Shown here: positions 1-8,047 of the stretch, one piece after another
How the letters are laid out: the number at the start of each line of letters is the position of its first letter
Position numbering within the stretch: the stretch's first letter is position 1
From: Lachnospiraceae bacterium
Lineage (GTDB): Bacteria > Bacillota > Clostridia > Lachnospirales > Lachnospiraceae
Length of the DNA: 45,899 nt
Direction of reading: 5' to 3'
Assembly (NCBI GenBank): GCA_017465095.1
Contig: JAFTWX010000026.1
Coordinates: 1-45,899 of the forward strand
Made by a program: the position numbers and the translations under genes
The notes under the pieces: model-generated
What the model was told of the DNA's origin: nothing
What the model saw: only the letters and a program-made list of their open reading frames with translations
The model's database searches: none

Positions 1-27
1 TACAAATTAAAATAGTGAAACATATGA

Positions 28-1209
28 TTATTTGGATTTGCTTTTACCTATGTATAAAGTAAGCATCATAAATAGTAAGATGATTGGGAAAATAAGTCCC
101 ATTCGCATTCCGACACGAATATCATCGCCGGTCATCTGTGTAATATGCCCTACAATGCCCGGTCCAATACTTCCTCCTAAATCACCAGCCATTGCAAGTA
201 GTGCAAACATTGCGGTCCCACCTGTAGGGAATTCTTTTGATGAAATACTGATTGTTCCCGGCCACATGATTCCCACAGAAAAACCGCATACAATACAGCC
301 AATTAAACCGACGATCGGATTTGATGACAGTGATGCAAGGAGATAACAGATTACACATAAAAATCCGGAACCTACCATAAACTTCATTAAATCCAATTGT
401 TTACCGTATCTTCCAAAAATCACTCGACTAATTCCCATAGTCACGGCAAACATGCAAGGACCTGCCAAATCCCCTAATGTTTTTGATAAACCAAGTGCTG
501 ATTCTACATATGCAGATGCCCATTGCGCCATGGTTAATTCGGATGCACCTGAACAAATCATTAAACAGATTGCCACCCAGAAAATTGGTTTACAAAACAA
601 TTGCCTTATACCCATACCATTTCCATCATCTACCAAATATTCGATTGGACAGGTGGCAAAATTATATATATTAACTGCCGGAATTAGTGCCCATAATATT
701 GCCATCCACTTCCAATGTTCCATCCCGAACAGAAGGAAAAATAAACTGGTAATTAAAATCGTACCTACCGATCCCCAGCAATAAAAGGAATGCAGTAAAC
801 TCATCGTTGCTTCTTTATTTTCAAATGGACAAGCCTCCACTATCGGACTACAAAGAACTTCAATTAATCCACTTCCTATTGCATAAATAATAACACTGCA
901 GATAATTCCCACAAGTGGATTTGGTAACATGTCCGGTAAAACTGCCAAACCCACCAAGCCCGCAGACGCACAAATTTGTGAAGCAACAATACATGCTCGG
1001 TATCCGATTTTGTCTACAAATTTGGCACAGAATAAATCAACTACAAGCTGCGAAAAGAAAAAAAATGTAGATATCAAAGCGATATTACCTAATGAAATAT
1101 GATAGTCATTATGAAATTTTAAAAATAGAAGCGGAGCAAAATTTGCTGATATTGCTTGCGTAATAAATCCTAAATAGCAAGCGCGTTTTGTTTTCTGATA
1201 GTTTGGCAT
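28..1209 (-). CDS. MFS transporter
   Basis: Predicted 393-residue major facilitator permease in the cytoplasmic membrane with about 12 hydrophobic helices. The N-terminal half shows the usual helix 2-3 loop (DKIGYR, close to the MFS D-R-x-G-R/K loop signature), and the two halves are split by a hydrophilic loop near residues 195-210. I chose the ATG at 1209 because GAGGG lies about 9 bases upstream; a GTG at 1248 would overlap the preceding gene and has no clear ribosome binding site. It follows the small gene at 1233-1442 by 23 bases, so the two probably share a transcript. A divergent AraC-type regulator begins at 1622 and is the obvious candidate controller. The substrate cannot be read from sequence; sugar or small-metabolite import are both possible. 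Base composition is visibly more AT-rich than the genes after 3 kb. Confidence 0.85.
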   Translation of the reverse strand: MPNYQKTKRACYLGFITQAISANFAPLLFLKFHNDYHISLGNIALISTFFFFSQLVVDLFCAKFVDKIGYRACIVASQICASAGLVGLAVLPDMLPNPLVGIICSVIIYAIGSGLIEVLCSPIVEACPFENKEATMSLLHSFYCWGSVGTILITSLFFLLFGMEHWKWMAILWALIPAVNIYNFATCPIEYLVDDGNGMGIRQLFCKPIFWVAICLMICSGASELTMAQWASAYVESALGLSKTLGDLAGPCMFAVTMGISRVIFGRYGKQLDLMKFMVGSGFLCVICYLLASLSSNPIVGLIGCIVCGFSVGIMWPGTISISSKEFPTGGTAMFALLAMAGDLGGSIGPGIVGHITQMTGDDIRVGMRMGLIFPIILLFMMLTLYIGKSKSK

Positions 1210-1232
1210 AATTGTTTTCCCTCTCTTGTCAT

Positions 1233-1442
1233 CTATTTTTTGTAACACACCTTAATTACATTTTCATCTCCACAAATAAAGCATCCTTCATAAATTGCGT
1301 CCTTGTAACATGGTTCGTAATTAACAAAAAAACCTGCTTCTATAAGAACCAACATTAATTCATTTACTTTTTTTCTATCTTTTACATACATAGAAAGGCT
1401 CTTCCCTGTTTTGTGACTTTCAATTACTATTTTTGCTTTCAT
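1233..1442 (-). CDS. Small Cys-rich hypothetical protein (69 aa)
   Basis: I do not recognise this family. The 69-residue product starts MKAKIVIESH and carries four cysteines in its C-terminal third (CYKDAIYEGCFICGDENV..C), including a CxxC. This could bind a metal or be redox-active, but that is inference. It has no signal peptide or membrane segment. An AAAGGA sequence sits about 9 bases before the ATG on the minus strand, which supports real translation. It is the first gene of a probable two-gene transcript with the MFS transporter and diverges from the AraC regulator. Confidence 0.6.
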   Translation of the reverse strand: MKAKIVIESHKTGKSLSMYVKDRKKVNELMLVLIEAGFFVNYEPCYKDAIYEGCFICGDENVIKVCYKK

Positions 1443-1526
1443 ATTTATAGATCCTTTTATATTATTGTAATATGTAGATGAATTATCTTTTGATTTGAAT
1501 TATATAGCAATTAACACCTTTGGTCA

Positions 1527-1556
1527 TTGACATATATCTGCTTTTTATTATACAAT
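1527..1556 (+). promoter_or_regulatory. Sigma-A promoter of the first AraC gene
   Basis: TTGACA at 1527-1532 and TACAAT at 1551-1556 are separated by 18 bases. The promoter overlaps a TTG that would otherwise extend the AraC reading frame to 1520, so that long start can be excluded. The divergent small gene begins at 1442, leaving about 180 bases for shared control sites. Confidence 0.6.
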
Positions 1557-1621
1557 ATCTCAACAGAAATAGTTCAAACAGATATTTTGTAAAGCAATAT
1601 TTGCCCGGGAGTACAGTAATC

Positions 1622-2506
1622 ATGAATTATCAATCACATAATAAAATTGCAACGGATGAAAACTTAATGGAAACCATAAAACACGGAGATAGCATTTATC
1701 CTTTTAGATATTATGATGAAAGGATGTCGCAATTTGATTTTCATTGCATTGAATGGCATTGGCATACAGAATTGGAATTTGTTTATATTAAGTCAGGAAC
1801 TTTAACATTATGGATTGGCGAGTGCAAAATCGAATTGTCCGAAGGCAACGGAATATTTATTAATTCAAGAATTCTACATCGGTTTTATTCTCCTGATGAA
1901 ACAGTTATACCTAATTTTCTTTGTATGCCATCATTTATTGCGCAAGAGAATAGTTTGATATATCAAAAGTATGTTCAGCCTATCACTTCATCCTCTTTGA
2001 CTTTTGTACCCTTTTATAAGGATATCCCATGGCAAATGGAAATTTTATCAACCATAAAAAAAATAATAAGCGCACAAAACGATGCGTCTGTTTGTGAGCT
2101 TACTACTTCAGTTCTTGTCCAACAATTATGGCTGATAATGTTTCAAAATATTGACAGGGAATGCTTAACAGAACAAGCAAATAATTCGTCTGCTCAGGCA
2201 AGACTACAGCTGATGATGCAATTTATACATCAGAATTATTCAAAGAATATTTCTTTGACGGAAATAGCTGATTATGCAAAAATCAGCAAAAGCAGCGCAC
2301 TAAATCTCTTCAATAAATTTTTACATATCACACCAATAAATTATCTGATAAAATATCGTTTAAAAGAAGCTGCTATATTGTTGGCCAAAACAGAGAAAAA
2401 AATAAAAACGATTTCTTATGAGACCGGTTTTCGTAATGTAGAATATTTTTGCAGGTTATTTAAAAAATACTATCAAATAACACCAACAGAATATCGAAAT
2501 GCTTAG
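1622..2506 (+). CDS. AraC-family transcriptional regulator (cupin sensor + HTH)
   Basis: Predicted 294-residue regulator. The N-terminal half has the cupin-like ligand-binding pattern of AraC proteins (CIEWHWHTELEFVYIKSG, then INSRILHRF). The last 100 residues carry two helix-turn-helix units: ISLTEIADYAKISKSSALNLF, and IKTISYETGFRNVEYFCRLFKKYYQITPTEYR, the classic AraC C-terminal signature. The ATG at 1622 is preceded by GGGAG ten bases upstream. Its divergent neighbours suggest that it controls the MFS transporter operon. It resembles in size and layout the second AraC protein at 8045-8923. The coding sequence is AT-rich compared with the rest of the window, consistent with an acquired block that ends near 2856. 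Confidence 0.9.
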   Translation: MNYQSHNKIATDENLMETIKHGDSIYPFRYYDERMSQFDFHCIEWHWHTELEFVYIKSGTLTLWIGECKIELSEGNGIFINSRILHRFYSPDETVIPNFLCMPSFIAQENSLIYQKYVQPITSSSLTFVPFYKDIPWQMEILSTIKKIISAQNDASVCELTTSVLVQQLWLIMFQNIDRECLTEQANNSSAQARLQLMMQFIHQNYSKNISLTEIADYAKISKSSALNLFNKFLHITPINYLIKYRLKEAAILLAKTEKKIKTISYETGFRNVEYFCRLFKKYYQITPTEYRNA

Positions 2507-2856
2507 GTTTGTACATCGATGAGAGCACCATGAAAACAAAAAAGATAAAACACAACATGACTAGAGGAAGACAAAAACTTTCGGTTAGTAGGTGTATTGC
2601 CATGCCGACACTCACAAGCATGCGCTTGTTCGTTGTTGCGGCGTTCGCCGTATGCAGCTTCGCACGAATGCGCCCGTCTATGTGCGAGCACCCGGCAGTC
2701 ACCTTCGGCTCATCTAAAATTTCAGTTTGGTTAAGAGATGCATTCCGGTGCCAAAAAATCATGCAAATAAAAATAAGACGGCTAAAATTAAAGAAAATAT
2801 GCAGATTTTAGCCATAAAAAGTATGGAAAATACATCGAAAAACGCTATTCATATAG
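2507..2856. other. Non-coding boundary segment with clustered short hairpins
   Basis: No credible gene is seen between the AraC stop and the tuf remnant; frames that stay open here match nothing I recognise. A GC-rich island at about 2600-2710 sits in AT-rich flanks and holds four short inverted repeats in a row: ACAAGC/GCTTGT (2614-2629), a six-pair stem with GTTC loop (2637-2652), CGCA/TGCG (2661-2672) and GTGC/GCAC (2682-2691). A further palindrome, CGCTAT-TCAT-ATAGCG (2843-2858), lies exactly at the junction with tuf. Confidence 0.5.
2614..2691. repeat. Cluster of four short inverted repeats in a GC-rich island
   Basis: Stems: 2614-2619/2624-2629 (loop ATGC), 2637-2642/2647-2652 (loop GTTC, one G-T pair), 2661-2664/2669-2672 (loop CGAA) and 2682-2685/2688-2691. 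The composition contrasts sharply with the flanks. It may be a copy of a dispersed intergenic repeat or a recombination or attachment region; only one copy is present in this window. Confidence 0.45.
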
Positions 2857-2858
2857 CG
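2843..2858. repeat. Palindrome at the tuf junction, possible attachment-site remnant
   Basis: CGCTAT (2843-2848) and ATAGCG (2853-2858) form a perfect six-base inverted repeat around TCAT. Its right arm runs into the first recognisable tuf codon (CGT, 2857-2859). The location at the exact breakpoint suggests a crossover site, but no integrase is visible in the window. Confidence 0.4.
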
Positions 2859-2910
2859 TGAAGGTGGACGTATTGTAGGTTCAGGTCGTGTTGCTACTAT
2901 TATCGAGTAA
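2857..2910 (+). pseudogene. tuf: 3' end of tuf (EF-Tu), 17 codons plus stop
   Basis: Reading from 2857 gives REGGRIVGSGRVATIIE followed by TAA. This is the nearly invariant C-terminus of elongation factor Tu; only the Ile after GGR differs from the usual Thr. Upstream the EF-Tu frame is lost: the preceding in-frame codon is TAG, and GCTATT at 2844-2849 (the Ala-Ile expected just before Arg) is separated from it by seven extra bases. A strong terminator follows at 2935-2968, as expected for the end of an str operon. The remnant has no start of its own. An intact tuf may lie left of the window with its 3' end supplied by inserted DNA. Confidence 0.8.
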
Positions 2911-2934
2911 TTACAGCTAATATTTAAAAACATT

Positions 2935-2968
2935 ACAGCCCTCTGATTTTTAGAGGGCTGTATCTTTT
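2935..2968 (+). terminator. Rho-independent terminator after tuf remnant
   Basis: ACAGCCCTCT (2935-2944) pairs perfectly with AGAGGGCTGT (2952-2961) around a seven-base loop and is followed by ATCTTTT. It lies 24 bases after the tuf stop codon and is probably the original tuf terminator. Confidence 0.85.
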
Positions 2969-2986
2969 ATTGCACGTTTATGCTTG

Positions 2987-3015
2987 TTGTAGTTATGGTG
3001 AACGAGTGCTATAAT
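2987..3015 (+). promoter_or_regulatory. Sigma-A promoter of the EAL hybrid gene
   Basis: TTGTAG (2987-2992) and a perfect TATAAT (3010-3015) are spaced by 17 bases, 80 bases upstream of the chosen ATG at 3095. Confidence 0.65.
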
Positions 3016-3094
3016 GAAGGTATATGTGGGTAGAGAAAATGTGATAATATAAGAAACTGTAAACGTACAAAATAGATCAATCGTGGGGGTTGCT

Positions 3095-6000
3095 ATGGAA
3101 CGTAAGAGGATCGGCCTGTTGGTCGGACATGTGGAGGAAGTATATCAGAAAACATTCATAGAGTCATTTTTGAAAGAGGCATTTTCTTATGACTACGATG
3201 TCTGTGTGTTTGCGATGTACAATAAATATCAGGAAACGCCGGCAAGGGAAATCGGAGAATCTACGATTTATTCTTTGATTAACTATGCACTGTTTGACGG
3301 GTTTGTTGTTCTTTCCGACACCATTCAGACCAGGGGTGTGGAGGAGCAAATCGAGGAAAAACTGAAAGAACATTTTGACGGTCCGGTGCTTTGCGTGGAT
3401 AAGGAAAGTAAGTATTTTAAGTCGCTGGTGCTGCGTCATTATGCGCCGGTGAAACAGCTGGTGGAGCACTTGATAAAAGTGCACGGCTATGAAGATATTG
3501 CCTACCTGACCGGAAAGAAATGGCATCCGCATTCCACAGAGCGACTTCAGGCATTTGAAGATTGTATGGCAGAGCATGGTCTTACCATAAAAGAGAACCG
3601 TATTTTTTACGGAGATTTCTGGTACAGCAGCGGCGAGACAATGGTAGAGAAATTGTTGCAAAGCGGTGGGGATCTGCCTCAGGCGATTGCGTGCGCCAAC
3701 GACTGTATGGCCATAGGTGTGGCGCAGGCGCTGGAGGCAAGAGGATTCCGTATACCGGAGGATATCGCTGTCATCGGATACGATTCGGTGGAGAACGGAC
3801 AAAACAGTCCGAAACCGATTACGTCGGCTCCGCTACCTGCCGGTCAGTGCGGAACACACGCTGCAATCTCTATAAAAGCCATGCTGGAAGGGGAGGAGAT
3901 TCCTTCTTTTGAACCTGTGACAGAGCTGTTTATCGGAAGCAGCTGCGGATGTAACAGAGATCAGGTATGGGGACGACAGCTGCGTTCAAGCTGGGAGACG
4001 GAAGATTCGGAAATCCATTTCTACTCCCGCTTTAACCATATGATGGAAGATATATTGTCAAAAACCGAGTTTCCTGATTTGATGAACACCATTTTTACTT
4101 ATGTGTATCAGTTGAAAGGGTTTGACAGTTTTACGTTGTGCCTTAATTCCCAGTGGAAGGATTTAGAAAAGTTACATAAAGGGGAAGCTAAGTGGAATGG
4201 TTATACAAAGCAGATTCTTCCGGTTATCCGGTGTAAGAAGGATGTGGTGAATCCGCTCAACTATGATGAGACATTCTCGAAGGAACTGCTTATTCCGGCA
4301 TTGCACGAGGAGAGGGAAACGCCGGCTGCGTTTTTCTTTACGCCGCTTCATTTTGAAGAACGTTGTCTCGGTTATTCGGTCATCAGCTACGGAGATGAGC
4401 CGAGATGTTTTGACGACATTTACTGGCCTTGGCTTCGAAATGTGATGCAGGGGCTGGAGAGTTTCCGTAAAATGGATGCGCTTTTGGAGAAAAACCGATT
4501 ATTGGCAGCAAATCAGGTTCGTGATTCGTTGACCGGTTTATACAATTACCAGGGAATCTTACAGCAGGCGAACCGGTTTTGCCCGGGCTACGTCGGAGTT
4601 GTGGCGGCGGATATCAAGGGATTGTCCGATATCAATGACCGGTTCGGACGTCTGGAAGGAAACCGTGCCATTCATACAGTGGCAAAGATTCTCAGAAGTC
4701 TTATGCCGGAGGGCGTTTGCTGCAGACTCGGCAACGGTGAGTTTGTAGGAATTTGTTTCTGTGATGAAAATAAAAATACGATGGATGAGTTCCGGAATCA
4801 GTTAGATGAGAGGCTTAAGGAGACAGAGAACTTCGGCTACGAACTGAGTGTATACACCGGAAGTGAATGCAGGCATATCAGCTGCGAGGAAGAGTTTGAG
4901 CAGTTGATTAATCAGGCGGTAGCGCAAAAGAACGGAAACAAAACAAACGAACAGAAGATGCAGGGAAAAGAAAATCTGTCGGAGGAGGAACAGAAGGAAG
5001 CTCTTGTTGTAAAAGAGATTCTGGACGGCAATCGTTTCCGTTATCATTTCCAGCCGATTGTCAATGCGAAAACAGGTGAAATTTACGCATACGAAGCGCT
5101 TATGCGGGCGGACGTTACGCCGTACATGTCACCGCTGAAAATATTGAAATATGCAGAGCATATGGAACGGTTATACGATGTGGAGCGTTCCACCTTTTTC
5201 AATGTTCTTTCCCATATTAAAAAGGAAAAGGTACTTACGGAAGGGCGAAAAGTATTTATCAACAGTATACCGGGGAACCGTCTGCGTGGAGAGGATGCAG
5301 TTTCCCTTGAAATCGGTATGAAAGAGCACAGTGGCTGCGTGGTAGTTGAGTTGACAGAGCAGGCGGAAATTCCGGATGATGAACTTAGCGCAATGAAAGA
5401 AGTTTACGGCGGAATGGGAGTTGAGACAGCGGTAGATGACTACGGTACCGGATACTCAAACATTACCAATCTGCTTCGATATATGCCGAATTATGTGAAA
5501 ATTGACCGCATGCTCCTTTCGAAAATACAGGACAGTCCGCAAAAACAGCATTTTGTCCGTGAGATTGTGGAATTTGCCCATGACAATGATATCAAAGCAT
5601 TGGCGGAAGGCGTGGAGACGACAGAAGAACTTCAGATGGTTATTCACTTGGGTGTAGATCTTATTCAAGGATATTATACAGCGAAGCCGTCGGAGGAAAT
5701 TGTCTCTGAAATAGCGGAGGAAATCAAAAACGAAATTTTGAAATATCAGTTGCAGGAGCACAGTAACAAGGACCGCAAAGTATATGTTGCCGGTCAGGAA
5801 AGCAGAATTCGTCTTTCTAAGCTGGTGGCAGATAAGTATGCAAGTATCGAGGTTCTTTCTGACAAGACTATTTATAAAGATATTGCCATTGTCGGTGTAC
5901 CGGGTATGGCAACGGATATCGCCCTGGATATCAGTGATGGCTACCAGGGAAGAATTACCCTTGAAAATGTAAGCTTTTTCGGAGGAAAGGGAAGAGATTG

Positions 6001-6853
6001 TATCCGAATCGGAAATCAGTGTGAAGTTACGTTGCTTCTGAAGGGGGAGAATCATCTGGAAGAAGGCGGAATTTGTGTGCCGGAAGGCTCCAGCCTTGTT
6101 TTGGAGGGAGACGGTGATTTGACCCTTGAACTGAGTCTGGATGATTATTTCGGTATCGGAAACCGGCTGAATGAAGGTCATGGAAGGTTGATTTTTGGAC
6201 AGGATGGCTGCATTACGATAAAAGGAAGCGGAATCCGGGGAGTTGGTATCGGTTCCGGAAATGGCGGACAAATTTCTGTTCGCAGAGGAAAATATGTCAT
6301 TGAGATGGCAGGGGAAGAAGGGGTTGCTATCGGTTCAAGAACCGGGGAAATGACGGCAAAAATCCACGATGCCAATATAACGTTTAAACTATTTGCAAGA
6401 CGAAATGTCGGTATCGGATCCATCGACGGTAATATGGATGTTGAGATAGCCCACATTTTGTTGAAAGGTGTCTTCGGCGGAAGTGAAGGAACCGGTATCG
6501 GTACATTAAACGGTAAGCTTACAAAGGCGGATATTTCCGAGTCAAATCTGAACATCGACATGCGCGCAACGAAAATTTCTGCAATCGGTACAGCAACAGA
6601 GCAGGCGGAAGTTGTAATAAGCCGCGCAGGTCTGACTATCAAATGCGAAGGTCGGGAAGCGCTGGCGCTTGGAAATATGCAGCATAAATGTAAGCTGAGT
6701 TTTTATAATTGTGATATTGATTCCAATGTAAAGACTACGCTGGAAACTGACATCGGGGCTGCTCCGTCTGACATTTACATATGCAACGGAAGAGTTTCCT
6801 TCATGAAAAACGGAGAGGAAATTTATAGAGAAATAACAGAAGGAGAATTGTAA
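3095..6853 (+). CDS. LacI-type sensor / degenerate GGDEF / EAL / beta-helix hybrid protein
   Basis: Predicted 1252-residue cyclic-di-GMP phosphodiesterase with no signal peptide or membrane helix, so probably cytoplasmic. Domains in order: type I periplasmic-binding (LacI sensor) fold without a DNA-binding HTH, residues about 2-285 (ACANDCMAIGVAQALEARGF, VIGYDS); a GAF-like or helical linker, about 300-475; a GGDEF domain starting DSLTGLYN near 477 but with GNGEF at 546-550 in place of GGDEF, so probably not a cyclase; and an EAL domain, about 650-880, with EALMR at 667, the Asn of FINSIPG, ELTE, DDYGTG at 781, VKIDR and AEGVET, so probably active. The last 360 residues are Gly-rich repeats with recurring GIGS/GIGT units, resembling a right-handed beta-helix. 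The ATG at 3095 follows GGGGGT; the upstream GTG at 3083 lies over that ribosome binding site. The sensor may bind a sugar that controls c-di-GMP breakdown. Confidence 0.88.
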   Translation: MERKRIGLLVGHVEEVYQKTFIESFLKEAFSYDYDVCVFAMYNKYQETPAREIGESTIYSLINYALFDGFVVLSDTIQTRGVEEQIEEKLKEHFDGPVLCVDKESKYFKSLVLRHYAPVKQLVEHLIKVHGYEDIAYLTGKKWHPHSTERLQAFEDCMAEHGLTIKENRIFYGDFWYSSGETMVEKLLQSGGDLPQAIACANDCMAIGVAQALEARGFRIPEDIAVIGYDSVENGQNSPKPITSAPLPAGQCGTHAAISIKAMLEGEEIPSFEPVTELFIGSSCGCNRDQVWGRQLRSSWETEDSEIHFYSRFNHMMEDILSKTEFPDLMNTIFTYVYQLKGFDSFTLCLNSQWKDLEKLHKGEAKWNGYTKQILPVIRCKKDVVNPLNYDETFSKELLIPALHEERETPAAFFFTPLHFEERCLGYSVISYGDEPRCFDDIYWPWLRNVMQGLESFRKMDALLEKNRLLAANQVRDSLTGLYNYQGILQQANRFCPGYVGVVAADIKGLSDINDRFGRLEGNRAIHTVAKILRSLMPEGVCCRLGNGEFVGICFCDENKNTMDEFRNQLDERLKETENFGYELSVYTGSECRHISCEEEFEQLINQAVAQKNGNKTNEQKMQGKENLSEEEQKEALVVKEILDGNRFRYHFQPIVNAKTGEIYAYEALMRADVTPYMSPLKILKYAEHMERLYDVERSTFFNVLSHIKKEKVLTEGRKVFINSIPGNRLRGEDAVSLEIGMKEHSGCVVVELTEQAEIPDDELSAMKEVYGGMGVETAVDDYGTGYSNITNLLRYMPNYVKIDRMLLSKIQDSPQKQHFVREIVEFAHDNDIKALAEGVETTEELQMVIHLGVDLIQGYYTAKPSEEIVSEIAEEIKNEILKYQLQEHSNKDRKVYVAGQESRIRLSKLVADKYASIEVLSDKTIYKDIAIVGVPGMATDIALDISDGYQGRITLENVSFFGGKGRDCIRIGNQCEVTLLLKGENHLEEGGICVPEGSSLVLEGDGDLTLELSLDDYFGIGNRLNEGHGRLIFGQDGCITIKGSGIRGVGIGSGNGGQISVRRGKYVIEMAGEEGVAIGSRTGEMTAKIHDANITFKLFARRNVGIGSIDGNMDVEIAHILLKGVFGGSEGTGIGTLNGKLTKADISESNLNIDMRATKISAIGTATEQAEVVISRAGLTIKCEGREALALGNMQHKCKLSFYNCDIDSNVKTTLETDIGAAPSDIYICNGRVSFMKNGEEIYREITEGEL

Positions 6854-6873
6854 AAACAGGGAGTTTTAAAAAT

Positions 6874-7542
6874 ATGAAAAAGAAACCGACGGGACTGGGA
6901 ACGAAAATAATGCTGATCCTTTTGTTTTTCGCGGGAATTTGCATGATGTGCAGTTTTTTGATGGCATTTGAGGAAACGGAACTGATTGAGGGCACCGTGG
7001 AGCACACCTATATGAGCGGTGCGGCGAATACCCTTCAGACCGGAGGCGGATCGATTGCAGAGGTTCCGATGTGTCGCGTTGTCTGGTATGATAAAGACGG
7101 CGAAGAGGTCATCTACGGAATGCCGAATGACATGGATTATGAGGTTGGAGATTCCTACTTCTTAGAAGTCGATACAGAGACAAACCGCTATCCGAAAAGA
7201 CCGGTTGGAGAAGGTGTTGTCGGACTGATTATCGGAGTGATTATGTGCATGGTCAGTATTCTTGTTTGGCGGGCGAAGTTTGCGAAAAGGAAGCAGAAAG
7301 GAAAGCAGAAAGGAAAGCAGAAAAAGGGCCTGAGTGCCATGGAACAGCGGCGGAGAGAAGCATATGATTTGCAGTCGCATATTCCGGTTATCCGATGTTC
7401 CATCTGTAACGGTGAACAGGTGGCAGGATTTAAAGAGAAAAAAACCGGCCAATTTAAGGAAGTTATGCTGATCCGGAACGAGAAGGACCTGGAGGAGTTT
7501 AAAGAGCGCTACGGTGTGGAAGAGGTAGTGAAAGAATATTAG
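6874..7542 (+). CDS. Membrane protein, DUF3592-like, with CxxC tail
   Basis: Predicted 222-residue membrane protein. One helix spans residues about 12-31 and a second about 110-130. Between them is a roughly 75-residue outer domain (TVEHTY..., VVWYDKDGEEVIYG) that resembles DUF3592-type beta domains. After the second helix comes a Lys-rich stretch (KRKQKGKQKGKQKKG), then a cytoplasmic tail with CSICNGEQVAGF and a repeat of charged residues ending EEFKERYGVEEV. The ATG is preceded by GGGAGT. It starts 20 bases after the EAL hybrid and could be co-transcribed with it. No catalytic motif is seen, and the role is unknown. Confidence 0.7.
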   Translation: MKKKPTGLGTKIMLILLFFAGICMMCSFLMAFEETELIEGTVEHTYMSGAANTLQTGGGSIAEVPMCRVVWYDKDGEEVIYGMPNDMDYEVGDSYFLEVDTETNRYPKRPVGEGVVGLIIGVIMCMVSILVWRAKFAKRKQKGKQKGKQKKGLSAMEQRRREAYDLQSHIPVIRCSICNGEQVAGFKEKKTGQFKEVMLIRNEKDLEEFKERYGVEEVVKEY

Positions 7543-7616
7543 AAATCCCATAATTTTTTAAATGTTAAGGCGTATCTAACCATATAAGACCACAAGGTCG
7601 GAAAGAGGGTATTTAT

Positions 7617-8012
7617 ATGGAGAAAAAAAAGAAAAGTAAAAAGATAAGCAAGTGGGTTATGGTTGTTTTGATTGCTCTGGTGCTTCTGATCGGCGCCTCA
7701 CTGTATCTTCTTTGGGCGCTCAAGGATTATGTGGACAAGGTTCCGAAAATCACGCCGAAGGAATCGGTGACAGTCCAAACCGGACAGACATTGACGGTGG
7801 ATGATATTTTTGATGTGGAATGCAAAGGGGAATATCATATAAGCCTGAACATATCGGAAACAGAAATTCCGGATGCGGAGATAAGTGCCGATAAACAATC
7901 GGTTTATGTGGGAAGTACTTCGGGGAAAATCCGGATAACAGCCGGTGGCAGCGGAGAAGTTGCGGAGTGGGCTGAAAATGAAAATATGATTGTTGTTACG
8001 GAAAAAGAGTAA
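7617..8012 (+). CDS. Single-pass membrane protein with small outer beta domain (hypothetical)
   Basis: Predicted 131 residues: a very basic start (MEKKKKSKKISK), one membrane helix at about 13-34, and an exported domain of about 90 residues rich in Thr, Val, Ile and Gly (ESVTVQTGQTLTVDDIFDVECKGEYHISL...). The exported part reads like an Ig-like or cadherin-like beta fold; no lipobox is seen. AAAGAGGG lies before the ATG. The 74-base gap before it has a small GACC-ACAA-GGTC hairpin. The gene ends at a shared terminator with the convergent AraC gene. No function can be named. Confidence 0.65.
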   Translation: MEKKKKSKKISKWVMVVLIALVLLIGASLYLLWALKDYVDKVPKITPKESVTVQTGQTLTVDDIFDVECKGEYHISLNISETEIPDAEISADKQSVYVGSTSGKIRITAGGSGEVAEWAENENMIVVTEKE

Positions 8013-8021
8013 CCGTTAAAA

Positions 8022-8047
8022 TGAGCTGTCCGTTGCCGGACAGCTCA
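8022..8047. terminator. Bidirectional terminator between convergent genes
   Basis: TGAGCTGTCC (8022-8031) pairs with GGACAGCTCA (8038-8047), loop GTTGCC, followed on the plus strand by AATTGTTTTT. The stop codon of the minus-strand AraC gene (8045-8047) lies inside the stem. On the minus strand the stem is followed by a weaker T-run, so termination there is less certain. Confidence 0.75.

Noticed and set aside
1210..1248. Longer MFS start at GTG 1248
   Set aside because: It overlaps the preceding gene and lacks a ribosome binding site, while ATG 1209 has GAGGG at good spacing.
1520..1621. Longer AraC start at TTG 1520
   Set aside because: The promoter at 1527-1556 lies inside it, and ATG 1622 has GGGAG upstream.
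2509..2811. Open frames on both strands (about 60-100 codons) over the GC-rich island
   Set aside because: No ribosome binding site, no recognisable protein sequence, frames overlap each other, and the openness follows from the hairpin-rich composition.
4730..4744. Active diguanylate cyclase in the EAL hybrid
   Set aside because: The motif reads GNGEF rather than GGDEF or GGEEF, so cyclase activity is unlikely.
5456..6642. Long antisense frames opposite the EAL hybrid
   Set aside because: They mirror the codon bias of a clearly real gene and show no domain signature or ribosome binding site.
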